From Sycobia sp. Sy_11 (taxonomy: Eukaryota; Arthropoda; Insecta; Hymenoptera; Epichrysomallidae), in NCBI GenBank assembly GCA_018907035.1, contig JACCIC010000002.1, positions 3,233,001 to 3,297,000 of the forward strand: a stretch of DNA of 64,000 nt, read 5' to 3'. Made by a program: the position numbers and the translations under genes. The notes under the pieces are model-generated. The model did no database searches and had not been told where the DNA came from. It was given only the letters and a program-made list of their open reading frames with translations. Shown piece after piece: positions 22,144-34,800 of this stretch (positions are counted from its first letter, which is position 1; the number at the start of each line of letters is the position of its first letter).

Positions 22144-22182
<39 letters not shown>
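22144..22182. repeat. (TA)n microsatellite
   Basis: About 39 bp of TA repeat. Confidence 0.95.
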
Positions 22183-22183
<1 letters not shown>

Positions 22184-22286
22184 CAAACACTAGCATCTCA
22201 TCCCCGTCTCAGCTTCGCACGAGATAATAATTTAACCGATTTCTTAAACAGTTTAATAATATCTAAGGAAAAAGTTCTCTATGTAG

Positions 22287-22288
<2 letters not shown>

Positions 22289-22328
<40 letters not shown>
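22289..22328. repeat. (AT)n microsatellite
   Basis: About 40 bp of AT repeat just before the partial foldback-like copy. Confidence 0.95.
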
Positions 22329-22330
<2 letters not shown>

Positions 22331-22371
22331 CTCTAAATAATTTACCTATCGTCGTTTCCGTACGAAAAGCA

Positions 22372-22495
22372 CCTTCAAAGCAGCGCCCACTCCAAAAAGG
22401 TGATATTTCGCAGACCATTTTATACGATATATATGCATATTACATACGGCTTCTACGGAAAAATTGTATTTCAAGTTGAGGCGGTAGAGAAAAAT
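22372..22495 (+). repeat. partial copy of the foldback-like element
   Basis: Matches the reverse complement of 14590-14720 over its whole length. Shared landmarks are AAAGCAGCG--CACTCC, GCAG--CATTTTATAC-AT, ATATATGCATATTA, GGCTTCTACGG and GGCGGTAGA. Only one end of the element is recognisable here. Confidence 0.7.
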
Positions 22496-22992
22496 CTCCT
22501 CAGTCTAATAATGAAATATAATTTATGGAAAATTTCGAAAAAATAATAAGATGCTATGTTATAAAAATTAAATTTGTATATTCTGTCTTAAAACGTTTTT
22601 AAATGATTTTATATTCGGAATATTTTAAAAATAAGAATTAATGGAAGTAAGTGTAAAGAGGAAATATGTCGAATGGACAAACATATAGAATGTAAATGCA
22701 TTTTTGTTTAAGTGTAAATTCGAAATTATGTTTAATAATTTTTCAATACAAGTGTATATATGTTTAAAATAGTTCCTTCAAATTATTTTTCAACGAATTT
22801 CAAGGAATAAGATTGTTTAGATACTCGAGGACCAGTACGCAATTATCGTATTGAATTTCCACATTATTGAATTTACACGACGTTTTAGAAAATATTATAA
22901 AATAATAATATTTTTAAATAGAAGATTCTTACGTTTCGTTATGTTTAAATTGCGTGCCCTTTATAAGTATAATACCGAAATAAAGTATAAGA

Positions 22993-23041
<49 letters not shown>

Positions 23042-24981
23042 TTAAGAAATTATAAAAATCTACAGAATGTGCTTATGCAAATTTAGTTTATTAGGACGAT
23101 TATACTGCACTAGATACAGAAATTCTTAACATTGAAACGTTTGATAAAAGGTATTTTACTTCGTTCTTTGTTTTCCGCGCCTTTCAATGCGGAAAAATGA
23201 TTTCCAAAATTTTTGAAAGCCGGAGGGGACAGAAACTCGATGGCTCGACATACGGCCGGAGCAAATAGATGTACGATGTACGGTCAGATGTACGGGAGAC
23301 ACATACCGTGAAGAGAGTGAGGGGCGCAGATACTACGCACTTACCAACCAGCAATTCGAGCGACTAAGCTTAGTTTGTCGAGCATTTATGCACTTATACA
23401 ATAGACAGAAAGCAGTCAATGTCGTATAAACAGATTTGTGCAATGAACTTGGAACAATTAATATCTTTGAAATAAGTAAATTATTTACGAAACAACTTTT
23501 TTTTCAGTCTGACTTTATAGCCATTTGAATCTTTAATAATGTTTATGATAATAGTATTATTCAAATAACGAAATTATTATAATAATGGAATTAATTTATT
23601 AAGTTTATTAGAATTTCCTCATTATAATATTTCATTATAATCACATGGTCTTTTGAATTACGCGCAAGTCAAGTATCTGTCTGCCTGCTTAACATATTAA
23701 CTAAATATCGTCTTAAATGAACAAAGTATTTATTTGTGGATTGCATAACTTACAAGAATCAAGCGAGGTTATCTTATATTATAAACACAAGTGACGAAAA
23801 CCACGTCCAAATTCAATTACGCATTTCATCCTAAAACTCATACTTTTCGCACGTGTCTCAAAGCAAAAAAATTTTTTTTCGCCGTCTTCCTTTATATATT
23901 AGTGTGTGCGCGCGCGCACAATATATTATATATATACATACATATAGCTTTATACGTCTGTTCATATAAAAGTCATTACACGTACAGATACGTCATGTCG
24001 TAATGTTTTTCACACTACCTCCCTCCACCCGCCCCGTCGGATTTCTGTGTCGTGAGAATATCAGGTATCATAAACTCGCGTGACTTTTTTGCGCGCATTG
24101 TAGGCGGGTTTGGGAATGGGCCGCGCGCGCGTGTACACGTGTTTTTGCGGATACGGACGCACAGACGGATTACAGCTGGCAAAACAGGCATCGAGAGCAT
24201 TATATATAGGCGAACGCTATAAATTTGTTTGCATTACACGGCGCTCCGTATTTGTTAGAATTTCTCTATATACTTTTTTTTTATTTATTTATTTGCTTTA
24301 TGAGTACAGCTGTATACATTGGGTAAAAATCCTGGTAGCGTTTTAGATTTGTGATATGTAAAAGGTGCATATAAAAACGACAGGAAGTAAATTGAGAAAT
24401 TCACATTTTCTAGGAATACTGTTTATAATTTTAAAATTAATTTTCCATCGAATTATTAAAAATAAAGATTTGCTTCAAAACTATATATACTTGCATTCGT
24501 TGTGAAATTTCTTTTTGTAAATTCAATAAATATTTAATTGAAGCCTCCTTGATAAATCTTGTTTATTTACATCGATAAAATATTTGCTCGAGTCAATTAA
24601 GCAAATATCATTTATTTTTCAAAGTAAAAAAGAAAATTCAGAACTACTCAACTAAATATTTATTCGATAAGATGCAGAAAACATTTACGATGATGATGCG
24701 CGATCCACGCCCGAAGTCGAACAGCGCTACATCTGTATACTTGCGCCATGGACTTGCACAGGTACGGCGAAAAACATTCTCACGATACGCGCGCGCCTCC
24801 CGCCGATGAATTTTTATCCCTGCAACGCGCGTACTTTACATGTACGTGTACTTCGGTCGCTGAAATTTTGCGATCGTGGAAATTGCGCGGGAGAGGACGC
24901 GTGCGCCAAATTGGACGAGAACAACGATAAGCCGAAAATAAAAAATTCAAGCTCCAAGGTTCGATGGATTTTCAAGCTGCA

Positions 24982-24984
<3 letters not shown>
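22496..24984. other. intergenic DNA, no gene seen
   Basis: Mostly AT-rich, with a (GA)n tract at 22995-23038 and short CpG-rich blocks near 23200-23350 and 24000-24180. No open frame has recognisable content. Confidence 0.4.
22995..23038. repeat. (GA)n microsatellite
   Basis: About 44 bp of GA repeat. Confidence 0.95.
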
Positions 24985-25021
<37 letters not shown>

Positions 25022-25077
25022 GCGTACGTGCGTGCGTGCGTGCGTGCGTGCGTGCGTGTGTGTGTGTGTGTGTGTGT
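24985..25077. repeat. compound microsatellite (TC)n-(GTGC)n-(GT)n
   Basis: (TC)n at 24985-25019, a tetranucleotide GTGC tract at about 25028-25057, then (GT)n to 25077, almost without gaps. Confidence 0.93.
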
Positions 25078-27347
25078 ATACGTGTACGTGGGTCTGTATA
25101 TAAATTCAGAATGAAGTCGCGGACGCGAAAAATGATCTGAGTCGCACGGGCGAAAATCGCTGCGTATATTATGCATTTTCTGTGTAATAATCCAAATTGC
25201 ATAATTATATGTATCTACGTGAACGGGCCGCCGATTTCAATGGATAATGCAACGTTTCTAGCTTATACATAGGAGTATAATTCTCGTATGCAATGCATGC
25301 ATATTTCACTCCGATCCAATAACGAACCGATACCGTGTGATTAATACTTTGGAAGGTTTTCTTTCTGCATGTTTTTTTTCTCTATTTTTAACAATTGCAA
25401 CGTAAACTTTTAAGGAGATTTGCAGAATTCGTAAGTAGGGAAAGTATGAGTACATAATTATCATTATTGGACATGCAAACGATTCGCGAAAATTTACTCG
25501 GTTTCTGGTGAATTTTTATATACTTTAAAATTTCAAAATAGACTTTTTTTGGAAAAATAAAAAGTAATTTATAGCATAACTTATCCATATAAATTTAAAA
25601 TTATGAAATTCTATTATATTCAAATAAATATATATTGGTACATGTTTTTATGTATAAGTTGGAAACTGATTTAAATATATTTTACTAAACTATTCTATCG
25701 TGTATTAGATCGATACCATGTTTGATTATAATACTGATTTAGCAATTCTGAAAATCTTACACAAATCAATGTTTCGCTAACGTGAATTTTCTCTCAGTGC
25801 TCTTTAATATTATCTAATTATTATTGAATAACAAATAATGCTAATAACAAATGAACTATTTTTTGTTTTGCTAAAACTACTAAGTAAGAATTATTAAAAA
25901 ATCAGATTTCTTTTCTTTTCACTTTTTTTTAATTGAATTGTCATTCCATTTAATTGTTATATTAGTTTTTTCATAACAATATACATATTTGTATTTTTCA
26001 TAGATAGTAAACATAATAGATCGCTATGTAGTATTTTTTTTTAATATTTCAGTTGATGTTCTTTGCTGGTTTAATATGTTTGTAATTACATAGAAACATA
26101 CACGGACGTACATAGAAAAAACCATAATCAGTCTAAGTCATTCATTTCGTACTTTATTACTTTTTCTTTCATTGATTATAAAAAGAAGCAATTACAATTT
26201 TTTTATCGCGTCAATGCCAGTTGCATAATTTATATTCCTTCTCGAGACAATGAAAGTATTATATTTCATTGCATCTTATATATAAAAATACATCCCAAAT
26301 TTATTGCAGAATAAATTTCATAAGAATCATGATATTTTCTATTAGCAACGAATATTAATAAGGATAATTCAGCTGTTGAAGTCAATTTTTCGCCGATCTG
26401 GAAAACAGTAAATTGTTTTAAATAAAATTCTATTTGAATTTCGAAATTATTGCAAACTTTAGTTAATAGCGCACCTTCTTAACGTCTATTTTAAGTAGCT
26501 CTAAAAGAATAGCACAGATTCGTCAAGCGGTGCGAAAATGTGAGCGACTTAAATAATAAATCAATTATAAATGAACTAGTTAAAATATTTCAGTTTTCAC
26601 ACAGATTGACAAAATCCAATTGTAATTTTGGAAAGCAATATTTGTAAAATACAAATACGATGTGTAGCAATGTAGAGAATTTAAAGGAAGAGTGTAGTGA
26701 TCTAATCTTTTCAATAATTTAATTTATAATATTTGTCATACGTAAAACCTACTTAAAACAAACCACTTTTGAAGTGACTTCGCCAGCCATATAAATGGAA
26801 TTACAGCCATCTAAGCGACAGAGGGTAGAGACAACCGAAATTCAATGTAAGTTCAATGACATCTGGAAATTATAACCTCTATATAGGTAAAAAATATGAC
26901 GACACAAAAAAAACATTACAATGACATACTTCGTTCATCGTTTTTAAAAAAAAAGTAGATGTTGCAAATTTTTCTTTCGCTCAAATTCAATTTGGATTCC
27001 GTTACGCTTAAATACTAAGCTGGAGTCCCTGGATGATGCCCAAATTGCTTGAGTCGTCTCGGATCCGAGGACAAATTATTCTGGACAGTATTACATGTAT
27101 AAGGACACCGGGCACCACCTTCGGTTATTCAGGAGGCAGCCGATCGCTGCCAACGCGAGTACTTATACTTCACTGCTGGCACTACCGCTATACAAGGCGC
27201 GAAACGTGGGAAAACGTCATAGCGTCAGAAATTATGTCGCGGCATTGTGAAAGCCCGCGGCGAGACGCGCACCAATTAGGAAGCTGCGCCGGGCCCTGAC
27301 GCAAGTCCTGGTATTACTTTATACCGTGCCGCCACTCTACATTTCGC

Positions 27348-27349
<2 letters not shown>
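25078..27349. other. AT-rich intergenic DNA, no gene seen
   Basis: Long AT-rich stretch; the only GC-richer part is at about 27000-27340. The 88-codon frame at 27033-27299 has no recognisable domain. Confidence 0.4.

Positions 27350-27393
<44 letters not shown>
27350..27393. repeat. (AT)n microsatellite
   Basis: About 44 bp of AT repeat at the edge of a GC-rich, GA-rich block (27400-27640). Confidence 0.95.
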
Positions 27394-27395
<2 letters not shown>

Positions 27396-27906
27396 CGCTT
27401 AAAAAGAGAGCGGTCGAAAGAGAGAGAGGGGGGAGGAGAGATTGCTATGTACGAATGTCATTTTACTCGATTGAGGCACTCTCGCGAGAGATATATTGAA
27501 ATGTGCGCGGCGACTGTGATGGGAGAGCGCGCGCACTGAGGAGGGAATTAGTTGCATGAGCCCTCGCCTCGCGGCGTCGGTAGAAAAAGTGTGACGCTCG
27601 CAAGTGGGCCTAGAGGGATCAGAGAGGCTTGGAAGTTGAAAAATTCTGAAGTTTGCCGCTAAATGGAGTCCTTCGTGCTTTAGTGCAGTCTCGAGTAGAA
27701 TTCGATTATTCAGTATTTGTTAACCCCGATATATTAAAATCAATGTAGAGCTTAATAAAGAATTATGTGTATATTAATAAAAAGTTATGCTATGTGATAA
27801 ATACCAATTTCACACATTTTTTCGAAACCGTAAAATACGACTTTACAATCACATGTACAAAAAACATACTTCGCACCTACTCCAACTGACGGAGAACATT
27901 CGCACC

Positions 27907-28038
27907 ATGACCGTGAAACTTTTCATTTTTATGTGTTTAGTAAGCATTCCCGAGGCCTGCTTAGCAGGGATCGACCCTATTTATAGAATGAACTGTAAAG
28001 TACAGCTTTACGGAATGGATACGGAAATTGTTATCTGA
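27907..28038 (+). CDS. possible small secreted peptide (43 residues)
   Basis: ATG at 27907 opens a 43-codon frame starting MTVKLFIFMCLVSIPEACLA, a good signal peptide shape (basic residue, hydrophobic core, small residues before a likely cut after Ala20). The remaining 23 residues contain one Cys and no motif I know. The same frame is open upstream to 27787, but the first in-frame ATG there would bury the hydrophobic segment. No homologous copy is seen in the window and no splice sites are obvious. It could be a chance frame or a first exon. Confidence 0.2.
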   Translation: MTVKLFIFMCLVSIPEACLAGIDPIYRMNCKVQLYGMDTEIVI

Positions 28039-29275
28039 TTATAACTGAATCGAATCACTTTAATGTTTCTTTCTGAATAAATTCAGATTGCTTTACGTCT
28101 AAGATGACGTTATGTATGTGCCGCATTTATTATTGATTTCGAATGTAATGTGTAAAGCCCTATTTTAAACTCTCTTATGCGCTGTGTTCGTAAAGTAATT
28201 TTTATTTTCTAGTAAAATACATAGAACTTTTCACACTAAAAAATACCTGAAGCTGATTTTGAAACATACAGTTATGAAAAATAGACATGAATTTTATGAT
28301 GTATATGAATTGATTAGGAAAGTAGGAATCCATTACTCTTAAGACTTTTAATTGGCCGTGTTGAGATTTTCCTGATTGGTGTGTAATTATCTATAACTTT
28401 GGATAATCATAAATTCTTATTTATTATCCATAGTATTCTTTTAAAATTTCGCAGGAATGTAACATTAATCAATAAATATATTATATAATATTTATTTTTT
28501 AATTCCGAAGTTATTGGCAGATCGCAGTTAAGGATTTTGTGATAAAAGTCCGCCTATCTAACGTGAGAACGAATAGCAACTTTCCTGATTATTCCATTAT
28601 TCATGATAGAAAATTTTGCATTTTTTCCTTACGCGAGAAAACTCATTATATTCGTCTGAACAAGTGACTTGTAATACATTAATTCGATGTTTTGCGATAG
28701 CTTAATATATTAGATGCTAAATTATTTGTATTTAATAGCTGGCTCATGGAATAGCGATTGAAATTCTTTTTAATTACACATCTATAACATTCTCAAAATC
28801 TCGTATATTATAATAATTTTAAAATAATACGTTAATTTCTCTCTGTTTTTCAGGTATGTACAATCGTTCGAAACACACATCTCCGTAGATATCGATTGCG
28901 CAATTACGGATTTCTACATAGGCATCCAACGTTCGTAAGGATAATGTTCAATTTTCTTAATCTACGTATGCAAGCTGAGTTTAATCAACAGATGCTATTT
29001 TTCAACCCGAAAACACGGACTTTTACATTTATATAAAATATTTGAATTCGCCTCTCTGATGACAATACTGTCTACTTGTTTTTCCAATAAAATTTAAAGA
29101 GAGAGAGAGAGAGAGAGAGAACGCATACACGCTTTCCTCTGCGCAAACACGACATTTTCACTATACGCGCGCAATATGCCGCCCGTTTCGAATTTCGATC
29201 AAGAGCCCTCCTCTCATCGTACACATATTCTCCCATGGATGATAATTTCTCTCGCATTAATGTGTGTATACATGT

Positions 29276-29280
<5 letters not shown>
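28039..29280. other. AT-rich intergenic DNA, no gene seen
   Basis: Nothing recognisable apart from a 23-bp (GA)n tract at 29098-29120. Confidence 0.4.

Positions 29281-29330
<50 letters not shown>
29281..29330. repeat. (AT)n microsatellite
   Basis: About 50 bp of TA repeat. Confidence 0.95.
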
Positions 29331-29334
<4 letters not shown>

Positions 29335-29379
29335 AACCCATATAGCCTCCGAACGTAAACGAAAATATATTCCGATCAA

Positions 29380-29597
29380 CAGCGGGCGCGAGCTTGGGTA
29401 GAACTGCGGTGGCGACGGGTATTCGAAGAAAAAGCGCCCGCCCCTTCCCCTCCCGCCTTTCGCGCGTTTTCCGGACGGATCGTTGCGAATCGGTCCGCGA
29501 TCCGGCCGCGGCCCGACGTGGCGCGAGCTTTCCCTTGGGGAGCTCAGGGGTAGGAAAACAGTAATCACGGCCAGGATAACTCGACTCGCCAGTCTCC

Positions 29598-29632
<35 letters not shown>

Positions 29633-30130
29633 TCTTTCTCTCCCTGTTCCGCACCCATATCCACTGTTTGGCTGTTGGCCTCCTCCTCCTCCTCCTCTTC
29701 TTCTTCCTCCTTCTCCTACTCACTCCGCCCCCTCCCCATCGGCGAAGTTCTTGCGCGCGGATCGAGTTCCGCCCGGTCCCCGCAATGCATACAAATGTCA
29801 TTTCGCGGCTCGTCACGTGCTCGCTTCCATTCCGGATGTACATCTCTCTCGATCTACCCCTCTCCCCTACCCGTCCCCGCCCTATCGTCTGCATTGTCTT
29901 CGGAAAAGGTGCGAGATAGCGCGACGGGGAGGGGCTGAGAGTGGGCGGAGGAGGTGTCTTCTTTGTTATTCCGCGTCACATCGTCGTCAATTTTGAATTC
30001 GGCCGGGCGAACGCTCGAGCGCGAGAATTGTCTAGTTTTCTTCGCAGCTTTATTTTTTTCTTTAGCGATTTCTTCGGCCGGGACGGGTGAAAATTTCGCG
30101 GGTGGAAGAGGCCATTGGTACATACATTTA
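29380..30130. other. GC/CpG-rich block
   Basis: CpG-dense DNA with a (CT)n tract (29599-29628) and a CTC/TTC trinucleotide stretch (29679-29725). Overlapping frames on both strands (29257-29996) are low-complexity and not convincing. It could be a promoter-like island, but no exon could be shown. Confidence 0.35.
29599..29628. repeat. (CT)n microsatellite
   Basis: About 30 bp of CT repeat, followed by more CT-rich sequence. Confidence 0.93.
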
Positions 30131-32320
30131 TGAAACAATTTTTAATAGATCTGGAGAATTGCGTTTTGACGTATTGTACCGCGTCAGCTATCGAGCGAAA
30201 GGGTGAATTTACACGGTCGATTTGTTTAGCTGTTAATTTATGCTAAAGTTAAGGATATTGTGTAATCTTAATGCCCGCTGATCTTTTAATAAGTAGAAGT
30301 TTTTCACTGAGCTTCAAATAGTTGGAGATTTCATTTGACGACATTAAGAAGCAATTAAACTGATCCGTTAGAACATATAATTTTTTCCCAGTGTTCCATT
30401 TGATAAATAGTACGCACGAAATTCATTTGTTATTTACAAATGCATCATGTGTGAGAAAAATATTCAATAAGGTAGGTAATTTTTAAAAAAAAGACAGTCT
30501 TTTCTGTCATCGTTATCATAGCATATATTTTGTCTATATATCGATATTTAATGTGTTTAGATCGATGTAAAGTTGATATCAAGTCATCGTAAAAAGCCAA
30601 ATACTTGTAAATTATAATGTCAGTTTTCTAAAGTATGCGTTTTTTAATTAATTCATTTTTGTGCGTGTACTGCCAGATAAGAAAGTTTCAATGTTAAACA
30701 CAATACAGGAATTTCAATTCATCCTCCCCCTTTCTCTCTCTCTCTCTCTCTCTCTGTTAAATAAATACACACTATAGTATCAATTCTCTAGTAAATACTG
30801 AATCTGAACCACCTCCCCTAATATGCTTTGTGAAATAATTTTAAAGCCAAATTTAATTCATACCAGCCGGAGGGGGTGTATTCGTTGTTTCATCAAAACG
30901 TCAGGCAAGTTCAGTGGGCACAAATAAAGTAAATTTGTTGATTATGGAAACTCGAATGTTAATAATGCAAGCCAGAATTTGGAAATTTTCCATTCAAGTC
31001 GAAGATCAGTTGTTTAAGTTTTTAGTTACGATACTGTTTTGTCCGATTTGCTGCATAAAAAATAGCCACTTTCGAGTTACACGCTGATATTCAATAACTT
31101 TATTCCCGACGGCTACAATTCAAAACAAATCCAAGGCCCGCATTTCTCTATTGATTTACGTTTTTCAGATATTCCAATCTAAATGTGGAAAAATACGATT
31201 TGTATGACTATATTTGAAGTTATGAACGCTGACAAGAATTTAATAATTTTAAATAAATATATTTGTTTAATATAACGACCAGTTTTTCATTATACAAAAA
31301 TATATGTTAAAATATATTAACTCATTTAATTAAAAAATTATTAATTATTTAAAAAGACTAAATCAGAAAATAAAATTCATTTTTTTAAAAGCATTAAATG
31401 TAATTTAGTATGTATATGATGAATTTCAATATCTCATTTGTTAAAAATCAAAATGTTTCAAAAATTTCTCGCCAGGTGGATTCACGTTTTGCCTTGCCAT
31501 TCGTTTGTGATGCGCTACAGGATCGGTTACTATATAAGGACTAACATTTATAATTATATGTAAAGTTTGAGCGGCAGGGTGCTTGCGTTAGAAATTGAGT
31601 TGCGTTACGTTGCGTAGAATACAAATATACTTCTTCTTAATTGCAACATAATATGTGGTGAACGCTTAGTGGCGTTTTACGTTACGCAGTTTACGATTAC
31701 GAAAATGACTGCCTAATAAGTTAAAATGCTACAGCTGCTTTTTATATTTTGTTGAACTGCACGAGGTTAAAATATTGTTTTTAACAAATATTTATTTAAT
31801 TCAAATAAATATTTATTACAATCAAAAATCGAATTTTTTAAAACACATATTTGATTGTTCTGCATCAAAAAAATATGTATAAATACTTTAAATACATAAA
31901 TTACTTATTTCGAACGAATGGTTAAGTAATCGTAAATGGATAAACCATTTATCGTTTTTCAAAAACATACGTGTAATTCTACAAAAAAAAATTTTCCATG
32001 TATTATAGCGAATTATGTATTTGTTGATTTAATAACTGCTCTAAGATTCATTCTATCTAGCCTTTTGAAATATTATCACATTTTCTGGATTTTCTGTTTA
32101 TTATATTTTGAATCAATATTATCAAATACAAAACGTTATGGAACAATTATCATAAAGATCAAATTATCCATCTATTAGCTATAGACATTAACTACAACAT
32201 GGATTCAAGATGAACTCGAATTCCTTCTCGACATAATCAGTGCTTTGCTTTTATCGCGATTATATAAAATTGAATTTCTGGCGTAAACAATTGACTTTGC
32301 AGCAATAATAATAAGAATAG
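30131..32320. other. AT-rich intergenic DNA, no gene seen
   Basis: Contains a short (TC)n tract at 30732-30755. The 80-codon frame at 31936-32178 is AT-driven with no recognisable domain. Confidence 0.4.
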
Positions 32321-32355
32321 AAAGAAAAAGAAGAAGAAGAAGAAGAAAAGAAGAA
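32321..32355. repeat. (AAG)n-rich tract
   Basis: Purine tract, mostly GAA repeats, at the left edge of a GC-rich block. Confidence 0.85.
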
Positions 32356-34032
32356 TGAGAATAACAGTAGCAAGATTCAGCTTTGGACCAAAATTCAATC
32401 GCACCTCTACATACACGCGGCGGTCGTCGGCGTCGCGAATTCGACCCCGCAGAGCCGAAACTTCGGAACGAAATTTCTGGGTGAGTTTCGGAGGGGGGGG
32501 GGCGCTAGCGAGGTCGAGCAAAGTTCGATTCGGCGTCGCAACTAATACCCAATCAAAATCGCCCGCCCGAGAAGCTGCCGTCCCTTTTCTTGTTACCTGC
32601 CGCGCCACCGGCCCCCCTCTCCCCGTCCCCCTTTCCCACCCACCGACCCCGCCTCGTCCACGGAGCTCGTTCTGTTGCTGCTGCTGCTCTGCTGCCGCCC
32701 CGCGCCCGCGCCGTTAGCCAGCGTCGGAAAACACCTTTAGCGGCTTATCGTCCTCGGCGAAGCTTTCGGCCAACTATATAATGCTGAAGCTGCCGTACAG
32801 CACCGCTCCCTTCCTCTAGTCTATCCCCCCCCCCCCGGCGAGTCTCTATCTCTCCCGCTCTCCCTCTCGATCGCTCCGCAAAGCTTAATATTATAATCGG
32901 GTTATTCGCCGCGCCCACCCCCCCCCGCTTCCAATCCGGCTAATACCGATAATGACCGCTGGTGTTGATTTTTGGCAAGCTCCGTGCCGAAATTCGTTGC
33001 TTCTTACACATTACGTCATTGTATCGAGTAATGAAAATTTGGTTCTGTAGTGTACAGCTAGTGCCTTGTGTTCTTTTTTTTTGTTTTTTTTTTTTTTGTT
33101 TTTTGACGAGTAAGATCGGCAGAATCGGTAGAATAAATTGAAGTTTAAAATTGACCTAATTGATGCTAAACTTGAGTGCCTCATTCGTGCCGAGACAGGG
33201 TGATGATCGACCTCTGATTTAGGATTGAAATTCGAGGGAAAAAAAGTCAAGAAGTAGTAGCATGTTGACCAGCTGATTTTCCGGAGACACGGGTGTAGAA
33301 GTTCGTTCGGGTGCGCTATTACACTTGGAAATTGATGAAAAACGAAAGAAGAAGCCCGGCGAAAGAAGAGGAGGCATCGAGGGCGCCCCCTGCCAGTAAC
33401 GCCCGGCAATGATAATTAAAACAGCCGCCGAAATAGACACGAAATTATATTCGATCAAAGGTGTATCGAAGCTCCTACCTCTCCCCCCCTCGCCCCTCCC
33501 TCTCGATTAATTAATAGAGAGCCGCCGCGGAGCTTCGGAATCGAAACGAAAGCGGACTGATAGAGACGTAGCGGCGAGGGGGCGCTCCGATCGTTCGGAG
33601 AGAGAGAGCATCCCTTTGTCAACTATTTCATTAAATGCACCGAAACTATTTACCGCCCCCCCCCAATCCGTACGGGAACGCGAGGGCCCTCCAATCTGCC
33701 TTTCTCTCTCGCTCCTTCGTCGATACACCGGGCCTTTTAACCGCGAGAGCGGGGGAGGGGGGCGAACCACACCACCCCCTTTCCCGCTCCACTCCTTTGA
33801 CGAGACGGAACTGCGCGGAGCTTAATGAGTTTAGTTAATGCGCGTGCCGACCGTCTGGCGCACAGCGCGGCGCTATATATATATATATATACTTTTACAC
33901 CTTAGTCAAAGGTTTTCCTTTTCCGCCCATTCCTCCACCCCATCTCAGCAAACCCGCAAGATCCCCAGGCTTTCCGACGAATTTTCTTCCTCGAGCATCG
34001 GGGGGACACTCTTTCAGGTAAATTCTAGGTGT

Positions 34033-34036
<4 letters not shown>

Positions 34037-34075
<39 letters not shown>
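34037..34075. repeat. (AT)n microsatellite
   Basis: About 39 bp of TA repeat. Confidence 0.95.
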
Positions 34076-34078
<3 letters not shown>

Positions 34079-34214
34079 TCGACTGCGTACTCCTCCCTCT
34101 CCTCGCGAATTTGAAAATTCGGGAAAATCGCTCGCGGAAGAAGAGATAGCCGGGAAGGCGGCGGGTAAAATATTATACAGAAGCGGCAGTAGCAGATATA
34201 GAGCAGAAGGGTTG

Positions 34215-34216
<2 letters not shown>

Positions 34217-34253
<37 letters not shown>
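34217..34253. repeat. (TC)n microsatellite
   Basis: About 37 bp of TC repeat, 26 bp before a TA tract. Confidence 0.95.
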
Positions 34254-34256
<3 letters not shown>

Positions 34257-34277
34257 GCTGTTATGAGTGCACACCTT

Positions 34278-34279
<2 letters not shown>

Positions 34280-34325
<46 letters not shown>
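34280..34325. repeat. (TA)n microsatellite
   Basis: About 46 bp of TA repeat. Confidence 0.95.
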
Positions 34326-34328
<3 letters not shown>

Positions 34329-34800
34329 CAGGATCCTCCGCGTCTCTGGGCGACGAGCGCTCTTGTAAACGACCCGAGCGCGGTAAACTTGCTCGTTTAC
34401 GATCTGGAACCCTCTACAGCCCCCTTCGCCACCTCCGCGCGAGGACGAAAAGCCGTCCGGTTTTTTATTCCCGCACGGGCGTTATGCATGTATGTTCGCG
34501 CGCGCGCGCGCACATGTGTGTATATATGACCGGAGCTTCGTGAATTAAGGATGAGGGCAGCAGCGGCGCTGGGCGGAGCGGGCCGTGGGGCTGAGAATTT
34601 CACGGGCGGCCGCGTGGGCTCCATAAACACCGGAGTGCGGGCTGCGAGCGCGGATTTGGTGTTTACAGGTGTCGACGCTCGCTACGTGGAGGAGCGCGAT
34701 TGGGGGGCGGGCGTCAAGGGACAGACGTACAGTAGAAATAGTTGTTTGAGTCGTCACGTGTTTCGGGCTCTAATTAAATGCCAAGTGGCATGCGTAGTAT

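Larger units (their letters stand above)
32356..34800. other. GC/CpG-rich mosaic block
   Basis: GC-rich DNA with C- and G-runs (32826-32838, 33655-33664), T-runs near 33060-33100, and TC/AT microsatellites. Open frames on both strands are composition artefacts. The sub-block 32930-33010 (with GGCTAATACCGATAATGACC) is non-repetitive and could be regulatory. Confidence 0.35.

Noticed and set aside
27033..27299. 88-codon frame in a GC-richer block
   Set aside because: No recognisable motif; likely composition-driven.
29257..30138. Stack of overlapping frames on both strands
   Set aside because: All contain Ser-Leu or Arg-Glu runs from CT/GA tracts and mirror each other.
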